Below are positions 18,201-26,717 of a DNA stretch of 64,000 nucleotides, piece after piece. Under the pieces are notes generated by a model. That model saw only the letters and a list, made by a program, of their open reading frames with translations. It was not told the DNA's origin and did not search any database. Origin of the DNA: Paenibacillus sp. JQZ6Y-1 (GTDB taxonomy: Bacteria; Bacillota; Bacilli; Paenibacillales; Paenibacillaceae). Made by a program: the position numbers and the translations under genes. How positions within the stretch are numbered: the first letter of the stretch is position 1; each line of letters starts with the position of its first letter. The stretch covers positions 186,001 through 250,000 of the forward strand of contig NZ_JBFDUZ010000002.1 of the NCBI RefSeq assembly GCF_040719145.1, given 5' to 3'.

Positions 18201-18681
18201 CGCGCAATATTTAACAGAGGAATACGCGGTCGAACCAGTCCCGGAGCAGGACGCGGGCAAAACGGAACATAGCGATCATATAGATGGCAAATATGGATCG
18301 CTGCGCATTCTGATTGCTGAGGATCATCCAGTGAATCAGAAGTTACTACGCGAGATGCTGCGCAAATATGGCTATACGCCAGATGTGGCTTATAACGGAC
18401 ATGAAGCTGTAGTAGCAGCATTGACACGTCCGTATGATCTCATCTTTATGGATGTGCAAATGCCGGAGCTGGATGGCATCGAGGCAACGCGCGAGATACG
18501 TAGCCGTCTTCCAGAGCAGGAGCAGCCAATTATCGTGGCATCTACCGCTTTTGCCCGCAATACCGATAAGGAAATGTGCCTGAATGCAGGCATGCAGGAC
18601 TTTATTAGCAAACCGCTACGATTGCAGGAAGTGGAACGTGTGTTAAAGGAAAGTGCTGTTCATCTTCACCAGCTTGAATAG
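15217..18681 (+). CDS. Multi-PAS hybrid sensor histidine kinase
   Basis: 1154-aa soluble sensor kinase with an attached receiver domain. Start ATG 15217 follows GGGAGGGGAG. There are no transmembrane segments. About six PAS/PAC units can be traced over residues 10-765 (repeats of YRLI/YRSLF, LGYxxEEL and a closing R(D/N)IxER), followed by a HisKA domain with phospho-accepting H780 (MSHEIRTPMNG), an HATPase with the N box (NLISNAIKF), DTGIGI and GGTGLGL motifs, and a C-terminal receiver with phospho-acceptor D1079 (LIFMDVQMPELDG). It lacks an Hpt domain, so phosphate must pass to another protein or serve internally. PAS units suggest cytoplasmic redox, ligand or energy sensing. An epimerase gene follows 12 bp later in the same operon. 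Confidence 0.93.
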   Translation: MINQSGRDEMLYEHIYRTASVGMAVIAPQDGTWSSVNPALCQLLGYEEAQLLQLGESQLVVTDGASSDLYITIAKETEAVQGDMYCTERHMRHMQGHMLRIGVEVSVLRDSHGEATAYIAQFHPLQTLQEQVRMSASDREIYRLITENSKDLVSYSSSDGTLRYVSDSFYGVLGYKPEEMVGQNRMQFYHPEDARHMIASGQAYLDQGTVTRRLKHKHGHFLWFEISFQVVRDEEGHVMQVLGIGRNVNDRKKYEDSLHEAQRIARIASWDWDLPRGILSASHQAQELFPFLFTGPENSADRVFQLVHPADREQLVNALQHSIATRHPGECVYRIVLPDESILYLQSHWNVDTDHEGKAIQIIGMTQDATSRIQMEERLKESERQYRLISEQSLDFISRLSVEEGIYLYCSPACYTLLGYTREELTGKAIEQYVHPEDWAAVQQYMSIYAAAEQPKPVTYRHRHKSGGYVWLEASGRFIENEAGQVQQLLSIARDIQERRHAAQLIQESEQRYRSLFDYNPASVFSFDTQGRYTTINAEMENLVGRTEDELIGRSFECFVAPENVYDTVEHFERALQGEPQSYESQVIVKGGENRFVSVVNLPIVVDEQIVGVYGIATDITEMKRHLEQIEKLSNEYTLILNSVSEGIFGLDNEGRTTFINPAATRMLGFSTHELAGKPLLEMFQLTHADGTSYLPQDHPIEQALREGHSYEEQEAVFLRKDGTSVLVSYRITPIWDRGQRKGAVVVFNDITNEKQIIRAKEMAERADRAKSEFLAIMSHEIRTPMNGIIGMTGLLADTNLDEEQRSYIEIVRDSSDALLHILNEILDFSRIEAGKMMLDHAPIHLGSLLDSVFDLFAARAAEKGIDLTYQTGEHVPSTIIGDASRLRQVLVNLISNAIKFTDSGSVSLSVRQLEQRSSECVLEFEVSDTGIGISSDKQNLLFQSFSQLHPSINRKYGGTGLGLAICKKLIELMGGSISVDSEEGRGATFRFILPAQYLTEEYAVEPVPEQDAGKTEHSDHIDGKYGSLRILIAEDHPVNQKLLREMLRKYGYTPDVAYNGHEAVVAALTRPYDLIFMDVQMPELDGIEATREIRSRLPEQEQPIIVASTAFARNTDKEMCLNAGMQDFISKPLRLQEVERVLKESAVHLHQLE

Positions 18682-18693
18682 AGGAGGAGTAGG

Positions 18694-19464
18694 ATGAAAC
18701 GCAAACTACTAATCACCGGTGCACATGGCGTTATTGGCAGTGTTCTGTATGCTGGTTTACGGCAGGATTATGATGTGATCGCTACCGATGTGGAAGCGGA
18801 CGAGGAGGCAGGTATTCGTCAGCTTGATATTACGGATGCGCAGCAGTTAGACGATATGATGCCCGGCATTGATACGATTTTGCATATCGCTTGGAAAAAG
18901 GATGAGGATGACTTTCTCGGTGTGGCGTTGCCTGTCAATGTGGGCGGTGCTTATCATATCTACGAAGCGGCGAGAAAGCATCAGGTACGGTGTGTGATCT
19001 TTGCCAGCTCCAATCATGCGACTGGATTTTATCAAGTCGGTGAAGAGGTGGATGTGCATGACCCGTATCGCCCTGACAGCATCTATGGATTGAGCAAATG
19101 TTATATTGAATTGCTGGGGCGCTGGTATGCTGACCGGTATGGATTGTCGTCCTTCAATGTGCGGATTGGCAACTTCCCCGGTGATGATCGTCCGCATTCT
19201 GAGCGCTCCATGCATATCTGGATCTCGGAGCGCGATATGATCCAGTTGATGCAGCGATGTATCGAAGCAGATGATGATCGCAAGTATATGAATCTGTATG
19301 GCACCTCTGCCAATACCGACAACTATTATGATATTGCGTATTTGGAGCAGGAGATCGGCTACAAGCCGCAGGATAATGCGTCGGATATACTAGCAGCAGA
19401 GCATCGTCAGCGGGATGAATTGAAGCAGGATGAGACGATGTATCAGGGTGGACAGCAGCCCTAA
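18694..19464 (+). CDS. NAD-dependent epimerase/dehydratase family protein, uronate dehydrogenase-like
   Basis: 256-aa extended short-chain dehydrogenase. Rossmann motif TGAHGVIG at 8-15, and the catalytic YGLSK with Y131 and K135. The short length, HIAWKKDED stretch and SSNHATGFY are reminiscent of uronate dehydrogenase-like members, but the substrate is unproven. Start ATG 18694 has GGAGGAG nearby, 12 bp after the kinase stop, so the two are cotranscribed. What the enzyme has to do with the kinase is not evident. A strong bidirectional terminator follows. Confidence 0.82.
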   Translation: MKRKLLITGAHGVIGSVLYAGLRQDYDVIATDVEADEEAGIRQLDITDAQQLDDMMPGIDTILHIAWKKDEDDFLGVALPVNVGGAYHIYEAARKHQVRCVIFASSNHATGFYQVGEEVDVHDPYRPDSIYGLSKCYIELLGRWYADRYGLSSFNVRIGNFPGDDRPHSERSMHIWISERDMIQLMQRCIEADDDRKYMNLYGTSANTDNYYDIAYLEQEIGYKPQDNASDILAAEHRQRDELKQDETMYQGGQQP

Positions 19465-19536
19465 GCTAATGATTATTATCTGCTCCCTGTCCATCTGCGT
19501 AGCTTAATAGTGAATCCCAAGTATAGATATGGAAAA

Positions 19537-19586
19537 GAAACAGCCTGTCGTTCACTGCAAGAAGCAGTAGACGACAGGCTGTTTGA
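19537..19586. terminator. Bidirectional terminator between convergent genes
   Basis: AAACAGCCTGTCGT and ACGACAGGCTGTTT are a 14-bp perfect inverted repeat around a 22-nt loop that itself can pair (CACTGC/GCAGTAG). It serves the epimerase (plus) and the chemoreceptor (minus). Confidence 0.85.
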
Positions 19587-19622
19587 TATTCAATGATCCA
19601 GTTATCGATAGAGAAGATAGCA

Positions 19623-21227
19623 TTATACTTTGAAACGCGAAACCGAATCGTTCAATTCTTCTGCCAAATGTGCTAGCGATTGGGAGGATGCGGCAGTTTC
19701 TTCAGCAGCGGCAGCCGATTCCTGACTAGCAGCAGCAATCGATTCGACCGAGATCATAACCTCGTTCGCTTGTGCGGATTCTTCTTCACAGGCAGCGGCG
19801 ATTTCGCTTACCTTCATCGCAGAATCATTCACCATTTGGATGATTTTTTGGAAAGCTTCACCGGTTTCGTCTGCTAATTTGTTATTTTGGGCAAACGAAG
19901 TTACACTGTCGCGTGTATTTTGCTGCATGACTTTGATGATGCCGGTAATCTGTTTGGTTGCGTCCATGCTTCGTTCTGCCAGCTTGCGTACTTCGTCGGC
20001 AACGACGGCAAAGCCTTTGCCTTGTTCACCTGCGCGTGCAGCTTCGATCGCGGCATTTAGCGCTAGCAGATTCGTTTGATCGGAAATTTCGTCGATTACA
20101 TCAATAATCTCACCGATCCGTTGTGAATCCTGTTCCAGTCGGTGAATCGCGTCATTCACATGCTGCATGCTGACCATCGCATCGTTCAATACCTGACCGC
20201 CTTGATGTGCCATACTAGCAGTATCGTTAGACAATTCAGCTGCTTCACTTGCACTACGAGCAACGGAATTAATGGCAGATGATAAATCTTCAAACAGCTC
20301 GGTAATATTGCTGGCGGATTCCGCCTGATTGGTACTCGTGTTGGCAATTTCTTCGGTAGTCGCGGAGATTTCTTGGGAGGAGGCTGCTACGCTCTGAGCA
20401 GACATGGAGATTTGTGAGATCAGACCGCGCAAATTATCAGCCATCCGATTAAACGAATGAGCCAAGCGTCCAACTTCATCTTTGCTGCGGATATCGGATT
20501 GACCGCTCAGATCACCATCTGCAAAACGGTCGATCAGTGCGGATAATTTTTGCAGAGGTTTAGAGATCGTACGTGCGATCAGATAACCTAGCAAAATGCT
20601 GAACAATGTAATAGCAACTAGAATGATGATAGTAAGCTGACGAGTATCACTGTAACTGGACATCGCATCCAGATTCGCCTGACCAGCAAGCTGATCATTA
20701 ATGCTGATCAACTCATCGATATGATCCGACGCGCCGTCACCTGTAGGCTTCAATGTATTATCTTTGAAATCCACAAAGGCTGCACGTCCGGCATCGCCCT
20801 GCACTTGTGCCAGCTTGATAGCCTGATCCAAATAAGTGAGGTATTGATTGTAGGTATCGTCAAACTTGGCCAGTGCTTGCTGCTCGGCTGCTGTTGTAGC
20901 GAGCGGACGATATTTGGCCATATTCTCACTGATGCTTTGCTTCAAATCATTGATTTTGCTCAAATATCCTGATTTTACGCTAGGATCAGCAGAGGTGTTG
21001 TTCAGATTCAGATCGCGCATATTGACGCGGATACGCTGGTAATAAATTTGTACGCCGGACAACGTTTGAATGGATACTAGGTTTTTGTTATATACCGTAT
21101 CCGTTTGTGAATTACTTTTTTGCAGGTTTTGCAAACTATATACGCCAAAGGCAATCATGATGGCGATGACGACGAGAAAAGCAGAAATGATCTTGGTCGA
21201 TGTATTCCAATTAAGGAACCATTTCAT
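19623..21227 (-). CDS. Methyl-accepting chemotaxis protein
   Basis: 534-aa transmembrane chemoreceptor. TM1 at about 11-32, a four-helix-bundle (4HB_MCP-type) extracellular sensor of about 150 residues, TM2 at about 198-220, a HAMP domain ([23 protein letters not shown]), then the cytoplasmic coiled coil. The hairpin tip, the CheA/CheW contact site, reads [40 protein letters not shown] chose ATG 21227 (MKWFLNW), with GGGGGT eight bases upstream; upstream MGVLY would overlap this site. The C-terminus lacks a CheR-binding pentapeptide. Ligand unknown. Confidence 0.93.
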   Translation of the reverse strand: MKWFLNWNTSTKIISAFLVVIAIMIAFGVYSLQNLQKSNSQTDTVYNKNLVSIQTLSGVQIYYQRIRVNMRDLNLNNTSADPSVKSGYLSKINDLKQSISENMAKYRPLATTAAEQQALAKFDDTYNQYLTYLDQAIKLAQVQGDAGRAAFVDFKDNTLKPTGDGASDHIDELISINDQLAGQANLDAMSSYSDTRQLTIIILVAITLFSILLGYLIARTISKPLQKLSALIDRFADGDLSGQSDIRSKDEVGRLAHSFNRMADNLRGLISQISMSAQSVAASSQEISATTEEIANTSTNQAESASNITELFEDLSSAINSVARSASEAAELSNDTASMAHQGGQVLNDAMVSMQHVNDAIHRLEQDSQRIGEIIDVIDEISDQTNLLALNAAIEAARAGEQGKGFAVVADEVRKLAERSMDATKQITGIIKVMQQNTRDSVTSFAQNNKLADETGEAFQKIIQMVNDSAMKVSEIAAACEEESAQANEVMISVESIAAASQESAAAAEETAASSQSLAHLAEELNDSVSRFKV

Positions 21228-21474
21228 GTATAATACCCCCATTTTAATCCATTATATATAATATATTTCGTCATCCTACTGATTATGGTAATAGGGAAAA
21301 AGTAATAAATTTGATCAAATGTTGAAACTTTTTCTCGGTAAAGGATAGAGAAAGAATCGAAATTTGTAGCTTTGGCTGTATTTTGCAATTGAGTATTGTT
21401 TCGATAGCGAGGTGTACGGGGATAAATGGATAGGCCGTTTTGGCAATTATCGTGAGCATAAAGGAGAGAAAATC

Positions 21475-21756
21475 ATGCAAAACATCGTAGAAAATGAAAA
21501 AGGTCTTGTCATGGAAATCGACGGCGAGCCGAAAGCGGAAATCGGCTTTAGTCCGTATGATGATCAGTCGCTCATTATTGACCATACCTTTGTATCCGAG
21601 GAGCTACGCGGTCAGCATGTGGGTGAGGAATTGGTGAAGCGTGTCGTCGATATTGCGCGCGAGCAGGGCAAGACAATCGTTCCGGCATGTTCATACGCGC
21701 TGGCGCAGTTCAAACGCCATGAAGAATATCATGATATTTGGCGTAAGGACAACTAA
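21475..21756 (+). CDS. Small GNAT-like acetyltransferase, YjdJ type
   Basis: 93 aa. It matches the minimal GNAT family (about 90 residues) seen in YjdJ-type proteins: LIIDHTFVSEELRGQHVGEELVKRVVDIAREQGKTIVPACSYALAQF. RGQHVGE is the acetyl-CoA pyrophosphate-binding loop (RGxxxGxx). Start ATG 21475 follows AAAGGAGAG. Substrate unknown; the small size suggests binding of a small molecule or a peptide end. Confidence 0.88.
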   Translation: MQNIVENEKGLVMEIDGEPKAEIGFSPYDDQSLIIDHTFVSEELRGQHVGEELVKRVVDIAREQGKTIVPACSYALAQFKRHEEYHDIWRKDN

Positions 21757-21888
21757 ATCAGACGACAACCGCAAAACGTTCAAACTGTTGTCACCAAAAG
21801 GCTTGGTTCGTGTCCAATATTTAAAATATAATGTACATTGAGGATGCACCGAATCCTGAGTCTGAATTGTAAAGATGGGAGCAAACAC

Positions 21889-22455
21889 ATGGGCAAAGGG
21901 ACACAAACGGGCGATTTCAAGCCGACAACCAATAGAAACTTTGCGGGATTAATCATTACCGTATCTGTTGTTGCCAACATTATTATCCTGCTGCTGTTTT
22001 TTGCACCGGGAATTGGTTACAAAGGAACATTGGATTTTGACGTGACGATTATGCCGCGCATGAATGCGATTTTTAACAGCTTTACCTTTATCTTTCTCGT
22101 AGCGGCACTGATCGCTATTATGAAAAAAAATATTAAACTTCACCGTGGCTTTATTCTGGCAGCCTTCTCCAGTACACTGCTGTTTCTGGTTACCTACCTG
22201 AGCTTCCATTATCTATCGCCTGAAACGGCACGTTATGGTGGTCAAGGTATCATTCGTCCGATCTACTTCTTCATTCTGATCACGCACAGCTTCCTAGCAG
22301 CTGTTGTTGTACCGCTGGCGCTGTTCGCGCTCGTATGGGGCTGGACAATGCAGGTGCAGAAGCACAAAAAAATCGTCCGCTGGACGATGCCGATCTGGTT
22401 GTATGTTAGCTTCACCGGCGTTATCGTGTATTTGATGATGGCACCGTATTATTAA
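21889..22455 (+). CDS. DUF420 membrane protein (YozB-like), probable cytochrome oxidase assembly role
   Basis: 188 aa with five hydrophobic segments and histidines at the ends of helices (NIKLHRGF, YLSFHYL, ITHSFLA, QKHKKIVRW), the hallmark of DUF420 proteins. A Staphylococcus homologue (CtaM) is reported to be needed for aa3-type quinol oxidase; that is recalled family knowledge, not seen here. Start ATG 21889 has GGGAG eight bases upstream. The 21757-21888 gap has no gene. A perfect terminator follows. Confidence 0.85.
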   Translation: MGKGTQTGDFKPTTNRNFAGLIITVSVVANIIILLLFFAPGIGYKGTLDFDVTIMPRMNAIFNSFTFIFLVAALIAIMKKNIKLHRGFILAAFSSTLLFLVTYLSFHYLSPETARYGGQGIIRPIYFFILITHSFLAAVVVPLALFALVWGWTMQVQKHKKIVRWTMPIWLYVSFTGVIVYLMMAPYY

Positions 22456-22490
22456 GCCGTATGTATAGGGATATCCCAAATAGTACAAAC

Positions 22491-22522
22491 AAAAACCCGC
22501 AGCGAATCAGCTGCGGGTTTTT
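22491..22522 (+). terminator. Intrinsic terminator of the DUF420 gene
   Basis: AAAAACCCGCAGC and GCTGCGGGTTTTT form a 13-bp perfect hairpin with a six-base loop; it also works on the minus strand for the gene at 22684. Confidence 0.9.
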
Positions 22523-22683
22523 CATAATAGTAGGTGGAACGACAGGCAAGTCTTAGCGGAAGATATAGCATCTGTCCATAACACTTATCCGTTGGTACCA
22601 AGCAATGCTAAGCAAATACAATCGTTACGTAGCATATATCTGTCTGTAATATTCATGGTGTAGAAATGTGGCAGAGAGAATAC

Positions 22684-22986
22684 TTATTTAATACCGTCTT
22701 TGTAGTTTTTGATCCAATTTTTGTCGCCAACGTGCATGAAGTCTTCAACGGTTCTTTCCAGTGTTTCGATCAGCTGTGCTTTGATCTCGGAAATGGTATC
22801 ACGGTATACGCGTTCTTCGTTGCCGTTAATTCTTTCGCCGTAGATTGCCAGGGAAGCATTATATTGACGGTGTTTTTCAACCAGTTCGTCGATCGATTGC
22901 AGGGCGTGTTCAACATAACGTGTAATTCCTTGTTGATCTTGTGGAATCATTTCGCGCAGTTGCATTACTTTGTTTTGGTTTGTCAT
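22684..22986 (-). CDS. Uncharacterised helical protein of 100 aa
   Basis: Starts at ATG 22986 (MTNQNKVMQL), with GAGGTGA six bases upstream; an ATG at 22992 is too close to that site. The sequence is largely helical and charged, with no membrane segment, and ends HVGDKNWIKNYKDGIK. The GDxxW pattern near the end recurs in the 52-aa protein at 25439, suggesting a common small family of the Bacillales. Function unknown. Confidence 0.65.
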   Translation of the reverse strand: MTNQNKVMQLREMIPQDQQGITRYVEHALQSIDELVEKHRQYNASLAIYGERINGNEERVYRDTISEIKAQLIETLERTVEDFMHVGDKNWIKNYKDGIK

Positions 22987-23531
22987 GATCATTCACCTCG
23001 AAGTTTTGATTGTAAATTTACATTAGCACATTTTCACAAATTGTTCATTAAATTTAGCTTAAATATGTTGATTTTTTTATATCTTTTTTTGCTCTTGTGA
23101 AAATATACCCTTTCTACCTATATATAATCATGGTCAAAGTCAGAAATCACTTTGAACCTTGTTTACTGAAAATGATGTGTCCAATTTGTGACTTTCGTTG
23201 TGTGTAATACTATTTCGGCAGTACCATTTTCAAAATGAATAGAATTTATAACTTTTGTCGTAAAAAATCGAATATTAGGAACTTATTCCTATGATTTTTG
23301 ACCTATACACTATATTGCTAACCAACTTCCTACTGAATAGGAAAGGAAAGGTAGCGTGTATAGAGAGCGTAAACGAGGTATATAGTACATAACAGCTGAC
23401 TCTACGTTTTACACAGTGAAGCAGGGTTTCAGAATAGGATAGGCGAAAGGTAAAGCACGGAGATTAGCCACTGTATGGGTAGCTGGCAGACGAAGCAATC
23501 GGTTATTGACCGAAATGATGGAGGTGGCATA

Positions 23532-24362
23532 GTGGAAGTCCATACGCTAAAGCAGGTTGAGAAACTCGCATTGGAAAAGCATTCGATCTACAAGCAGAGC
23601 AAGTTGCGCTATCTTTCCCGGTCTATGCTGGCAAGCATGTTTATCGGGTTTGGCGTTATTGTAGCCTTCAAAACAGGAAATTTCTTTTATGCGGTGGAAT
23701 CTCCGGCAGCGTATCCGATGGCGGCGCTCACGTTTGGCGCAGCCATTATCCTGATCTCACTAGGCGGTGGGGATTTGTTTACGGGCGATACGTTTTATTA
23801 CTCGTACGCTGCGCTAGTGCATAAGCTGAAGTGGCTACAGGTAGTCAGGCTATGGGTAACGAGTTATATCGGTAATATTCTCGGTGCCTGTGCATTCGCG
23901 CTACTGATCTATTTGACGGGATTGTACGCGGATCATTCGGTGAACGGGTTTCTACTCGGGGTAGTAGAGCATAAGATGCAAGCGCCAACGTCGCAGCTCT
24001 TTTTCCGCGCGATCCTGTGTAACTGGCTCGTCTGTCTGGCGTTCTTTATCCCGATGGGGCTAAAAAACGAAGTCGCCAAGCTGTTTTGTATGATGCTGTT
24101 CGTATTTTGCTTCTTTATTTCCGGGTATGAGCACAGTATCGCCAATATGTGTACCTTTGCGATTGCGCTGGTGGTCGATCACCCCGCTACGATTAATTTT
24201 GCTGGCGTTGTGCATAATCTAGTGCCTGTCACAATCGGTAATCTGATCGGTGGTTCGGTATTTATGGCGATGATGTACTACTACGTTAATAAGCCGTTTA
24301 TGAACGATCCCGCGTATGACGGCAGCGATAAGCAGCAGCCTACAGAGCAAAAACACCAGTAA
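23532..24362 (+). CDS. Formate/nitrite transporter family channel
   Basis: 276-aa FNT-type pentameric channel. Six hydrophobic helices and the family motifs GGGDLFTGDT (first signature) and LCNWLVCLAFF (second signature) are visible. Members conduct formate, nitrite or hydrosulfide; the substrate cannot be told. Start GTG 23532 has GGAGG eight bases upstream; the ATG at 23475 has no such site. It is monocistronic. The 545-bp gap upstream (22987-23531) is AT-rich with no gene and no clear FNR, Rex or NsrR palindrome. Confidence 0.88.
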   Translation: MEVHTLKQVEKLALEKHSIYKQSKLRYLSRSMLASMFIGFGVIVAFKTGNFFYAVESPAAYPMAALTFGAAIILISLGGGDLFTGDTFYYSYAALVHKLKWLQVVRLWVTSYIGNILGACAFALLIYLTGLYADHSVNGFLLGVVEHKMQAPTSQLFFRAILCNWLVCLAFFIPMGLKNEVAKLFCMMLFVFCFFISGYEHSIANMCTFAIALVVDHPATINFAGVVHNLVPVTIGNLIGGSVFMAMMYYYVNKPFMNDPAYDGSDKQQPTEQKHQ

Positions 24363-24390
24363 GCAGCTATAGCGCTACCTATAGAAGACT

Positions 24391-24427
24391 AAGGGACTGT
24401 CGTATCATTATTATCGGCAGTCCTTTG
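24391..24427 (+). terminator. Weak intrinsic terminator of the FNT gene
   Basis: GGACTGTCG pairs with CGGCAGTCC around a 15-nt loop, followed by a short T-run (TTTG). Confidence 0.45.
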
Positions 24428-24646
24428 CTTTGTATACATATGTCACTTTTGACGAAATATCATTTATTTCCATAAAAATTAAAATATACCTTATTTCAAG
24501 GTTGGTTAGGACTTTTTTATTAACGCAATGTAAAATTTCGACGAAATACGACTTTTTTATAGTTCTATAGTTTCATTCCATTAATACTTTGGGTACAATG
24601 ATATAACACGTCATATTATTGTAAACAAGGGAGCGACTTTAACTAT

Positions 24647-25192
24647 ATGAGTATTTATCAATTTTCGGCAAAAGCGATGAATGGCAAGGATATTTCGTTG
24701 GAGGATTATCGTGACAAGGTGGTTCTGATCGTCAATACAGCGAGTCAATGCGGATTCACGTTCCAATACGAAGATTTACAGCGTCTGTATGAGCGTTATT
24801 CCGAAAAAGGCTTTGTTATTCTGGGCTTCCCGTCGAACCAGTTTGCAGATCAAGAGCCAGATGGTAACGACCGCATCAATGCGTTCTGTACATTGAACTA
24901 TGGCGTATCCTTCCCGATGTTCCAAAAGGTCGATGTACGCGATCGTCATGCGCATCCGTTGTTCACGTATCTGGCAGACAGCAAGCCGTTTGAAGGCTTT
25001 GACACCACTCACTCCGTAGCCAAAATTCTGCTGCCACTGCTGCATGAGCGTCACCCAGAATACCTGCACGGCAATTCGATCAAATGGAACTTTACCAAAT
25101 TCCTCGTTGGACGCGACGGAACTGTCGTGAAGCGCTTTGAATCCACAACCGATCCATATGATATGGAACAGGATATCGAAGCACTGCTGTAA
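24647..25192 (+). CDS. Glutathione peroxidase-like thiol peroxidase
   Basis: 181 aa, normal length. Reduces peroxides; bacterial Cys-type members usually use thioredoxin rather than glutathione. Peroxidatic cysteine C35 in NTASQCGFT, FPSNQF (Q65), and KWNFTKFLV carrying the tetrad Trp/Asn are visible. The resolving cysteine region (NAFCTLNYGVSFPMF) is also present. Start ATG 24647 has AAGGGAG 13 bases upstream, a little far. A strong terminator follows. Confidence 0.93.
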   Translation: MSIYQFSAKAMNGKDISLEDYRDKVVLIVNTASQCGFTFQYEDLQRLYERYSEKGFVILGFPSNQFADQEPDGNDRINAFCTLNYGVSFPMFQKVDVRDRHAHPLFTYLADSKPFEGFDTTHSVAKILLPLLHERHPEYLHGNSIKWNFTKFLVGRDGTVVKRFESTTDPYDMEQDIEALL

Positions 25193-25241
25193 TGTTGATC
25201 AATGTATAAGCAATAAGGCATATCCTATCAAAAGCAACAGC

Positions 25242-25277
25242 AAAATCCCGGTGTGAGTGAGGCACACCGGGATTTCT
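25242..25277 (+). terminator. Intrinsic terminator of the glutathione peroxidase gene
   Basis: AAATCCCGGTGTG pairs perfectly with CACACCGGGATTT around AGTGAGG. Confidence 0.88.
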
Positions 25278-25352
25278 TGTATCTTTATGTTGATGTGATC
25301 AGCAGTCTCATCAGGCAGTCAATGATCCTAATCATACATCCAAAACGTATAC

Positions 25353-25386
25353 AAAAAAACCGACTTCGCAATAGAGGTCGGTTTTA
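25353..25386 (-). terminator. Terminator for the 52-aa minus-strand gene
   Basis: Minus-strand AAAACCGACCTC pairs with AAGTCGGTTTT around TATTGCG and is followed by a T-run. Confidence 0.8.
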
Positions 25387-25438
25387 TTTCATATAAGAGC
25401 TTCCTGTTGTACAGGATGTATGTGTGTAGGAAGAATGC

Positions 25439-25597
25439 CTAGTAACGGCTGCGGGAAACCGTGGCGCACTTTTTCATGTAAGCCAGCTTGCGGATGATTT
25501 CCTTTTGCCACTTCTGGTCGCCGATGTGAACAGCCAGATTAAGCATATCCAAATAATCGTCTATTTGAAGTGAAGTTTTCTGGGTCATTACGTTCAT
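25439..25597 (-). CDS. Small uncharacterised 52-aa protein
   Basis: Start chosen at ATG 25597 (MNVMTQKTS) with AAAGGAGACGG upstream; the longer reading from 25639 overlaps that site. It has a charged helical body (LQIDDYLDMLNLAVHIGDQKWQKEIIRKL) with the HxGDxxW motif also seen in the gene at 22684. No Cys pair or membrane segment. It has its own terminator, and a perfect Fur box lies 140 bp upstream. Function unknown. Confidence 0.6.
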   Translation of the reverse strand: MNVMTQKTSLQIDDYLDMLNLAVHIGDQKWQKEIIRKLAYMKKCATVSRSRY

Positions 25598-25736
25598 CGA
25601 GGTTCCGTCTCCTTTGTCATGCACCGATTGGCGCTGCATCTGAGTTGTGGTAAATCCTTATCTTGTTGATCCAACGGACATGTGGTACACATTATGTTAT
25701 CGTAATATTATCACTCTGTTATCAAGCAATCAGGAA

Positions 25737-25751
25737 TGATAATCATTATCA
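25737..25751. promoter_or_regulatory. Perfect 7-1-7 Fur box
   Basis: TGATAATCATTATCA matches exactly the Bacillus Fur 7-1-7 consensus TGATAATNATTATCA. It sits in the divergent region between the 52-aa minus-strand gene (140 bp away) and the two-component sensor gene (133 bp away), so iron could control either or both. The rest of 25598-25883 is AT-rich with no gene. Confidence 0.8.
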
Positions 25752-25883
25752 CATCTTCTTTCTCATTGTAAGCATACGGATAACGAAATGCAAATGATTT
25801 GGCTATATTTATTAAAATTTTTTTGAAATATGAATACTTTGTTAAAATTTTCACAATAATTGAAATTATCAAAGGAGAATATC

Positions 25884-26717
25884 ATGTCGTATCAACGAAT
25901 CAAATGGATGATTCTGTTTCTTCCGACGGTAACGATTGGATTATGGGAATATTTGCGTCATCAATGGTTAATGCCCTATTTATCCATGGAAGCAGGGAAT
26001 TGGCTATCCCCGCTGATTATTTATATCGTCAGTATTACGGTGCTGCGTGGACTGTTTCAGATGCTAGAGCATACACGGGCAGCGCTGGATCAGGAGCGGA
26101 TCGCTAAGGGGAAGTTGGAGGAGCGGCAGCAACTTGCTGGCGAATTGCATGATGGAGTGGCACAATCGCTGTTTTTGCTCGGTGTGCGCTTGGATCAGGC
26201 GCGTCGTCGCTTTGATCAGCCAGAGGTGATGCAGCTGTTGAATGATCTTAGCCGTACGGTTAGCGAGGCGAATCATGATGTGCGGCAGGCGATTGCCGAC
26301 TTGAAGCAGGCGCCGCGTGAGGAGGGAGTGCAGACTTCATCCCTGCAAGCACGCATTCAAGCGATGGTGCCGCTTGCTGGGGTCAAGGTGGATGTGGACT
26401 GGCAGCTGGATGATGAGTTATTTTCTCCATCTGAGCAGGCGGAGTTGCTTGCTTGTTTGCGGGAGGCGCTGCTCAATATTCATAAGCATGCTCATGCTCG
26501 TAGCGCGCGTATCGTTGGTAGTATGAATGGGCATGGCTGGGAGATTGCAGTGGAAGATGATGGCAGCGGTTATGTGCATAACGATCTAGAGCAGCCCGGA
26601 CGGTTTGGGTTGCGCATTACAGCAGAGCGTGCGCAGCAGCGTGGCTGGAGCTTTGATTTTGCACGGATACATGAGCGGACACGATTCGTATTGAAAGGGG
26701 GCGGGCAGCATGGATAA
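25884..26717 (+). CDS. NarL-family sensor histidine kinase
   Basis: 277 aa. Start ATG 25884 has AAAGGAGAAT directly upstream. Two hydrophobic segments (about 9-24 and 41-58) with a tiny external loop suggest sensing within the membrane rather than by a folded outer domain. A HisKA_3 dimerisation domain carries H89 (GELHDGVAQSL) and an HATPase follows (REALLNIHKHAHA, EDDGSGY, FGLRITAERAQ). It overlaps the response regulator by eight bases, so the pair is translationally coupled. The architecture is close to LiaS/YvfT-like kinases. A perfect Fur box upstream hints at iron control. Confidence 0.9.
   Translation: MSYQRIKWMILFLPTVTIGLWEYLRHQWLMPYLSMEAGNWLSPLIIYIVSITVLRGLFQMLEHTRAALDQERIAKGKLEERQQLAGELHDGVAQSLFLLGVRLDQARRRFDQPEVMQLLNDLSRTVSEANHDVRQAIADLKQAPREEGVQTSSLQARIQAMVPLAGVKVDVDWQLDDELFSPSEQAELLACLREALLNIHKHAHARSARIVGSMNGHGWEIAVEDDGSGYVHNDLEQPGRFGLRITAERAQQRGWSFDFARIHERTRFVLKGGGQHG

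Noticed and set aside
23000-23531. FNR-, Rex- or NsrR-type site upstream of the FNT channel
   Set aside because: Only half-sites such as TTGTGA were found; no full palindrome.
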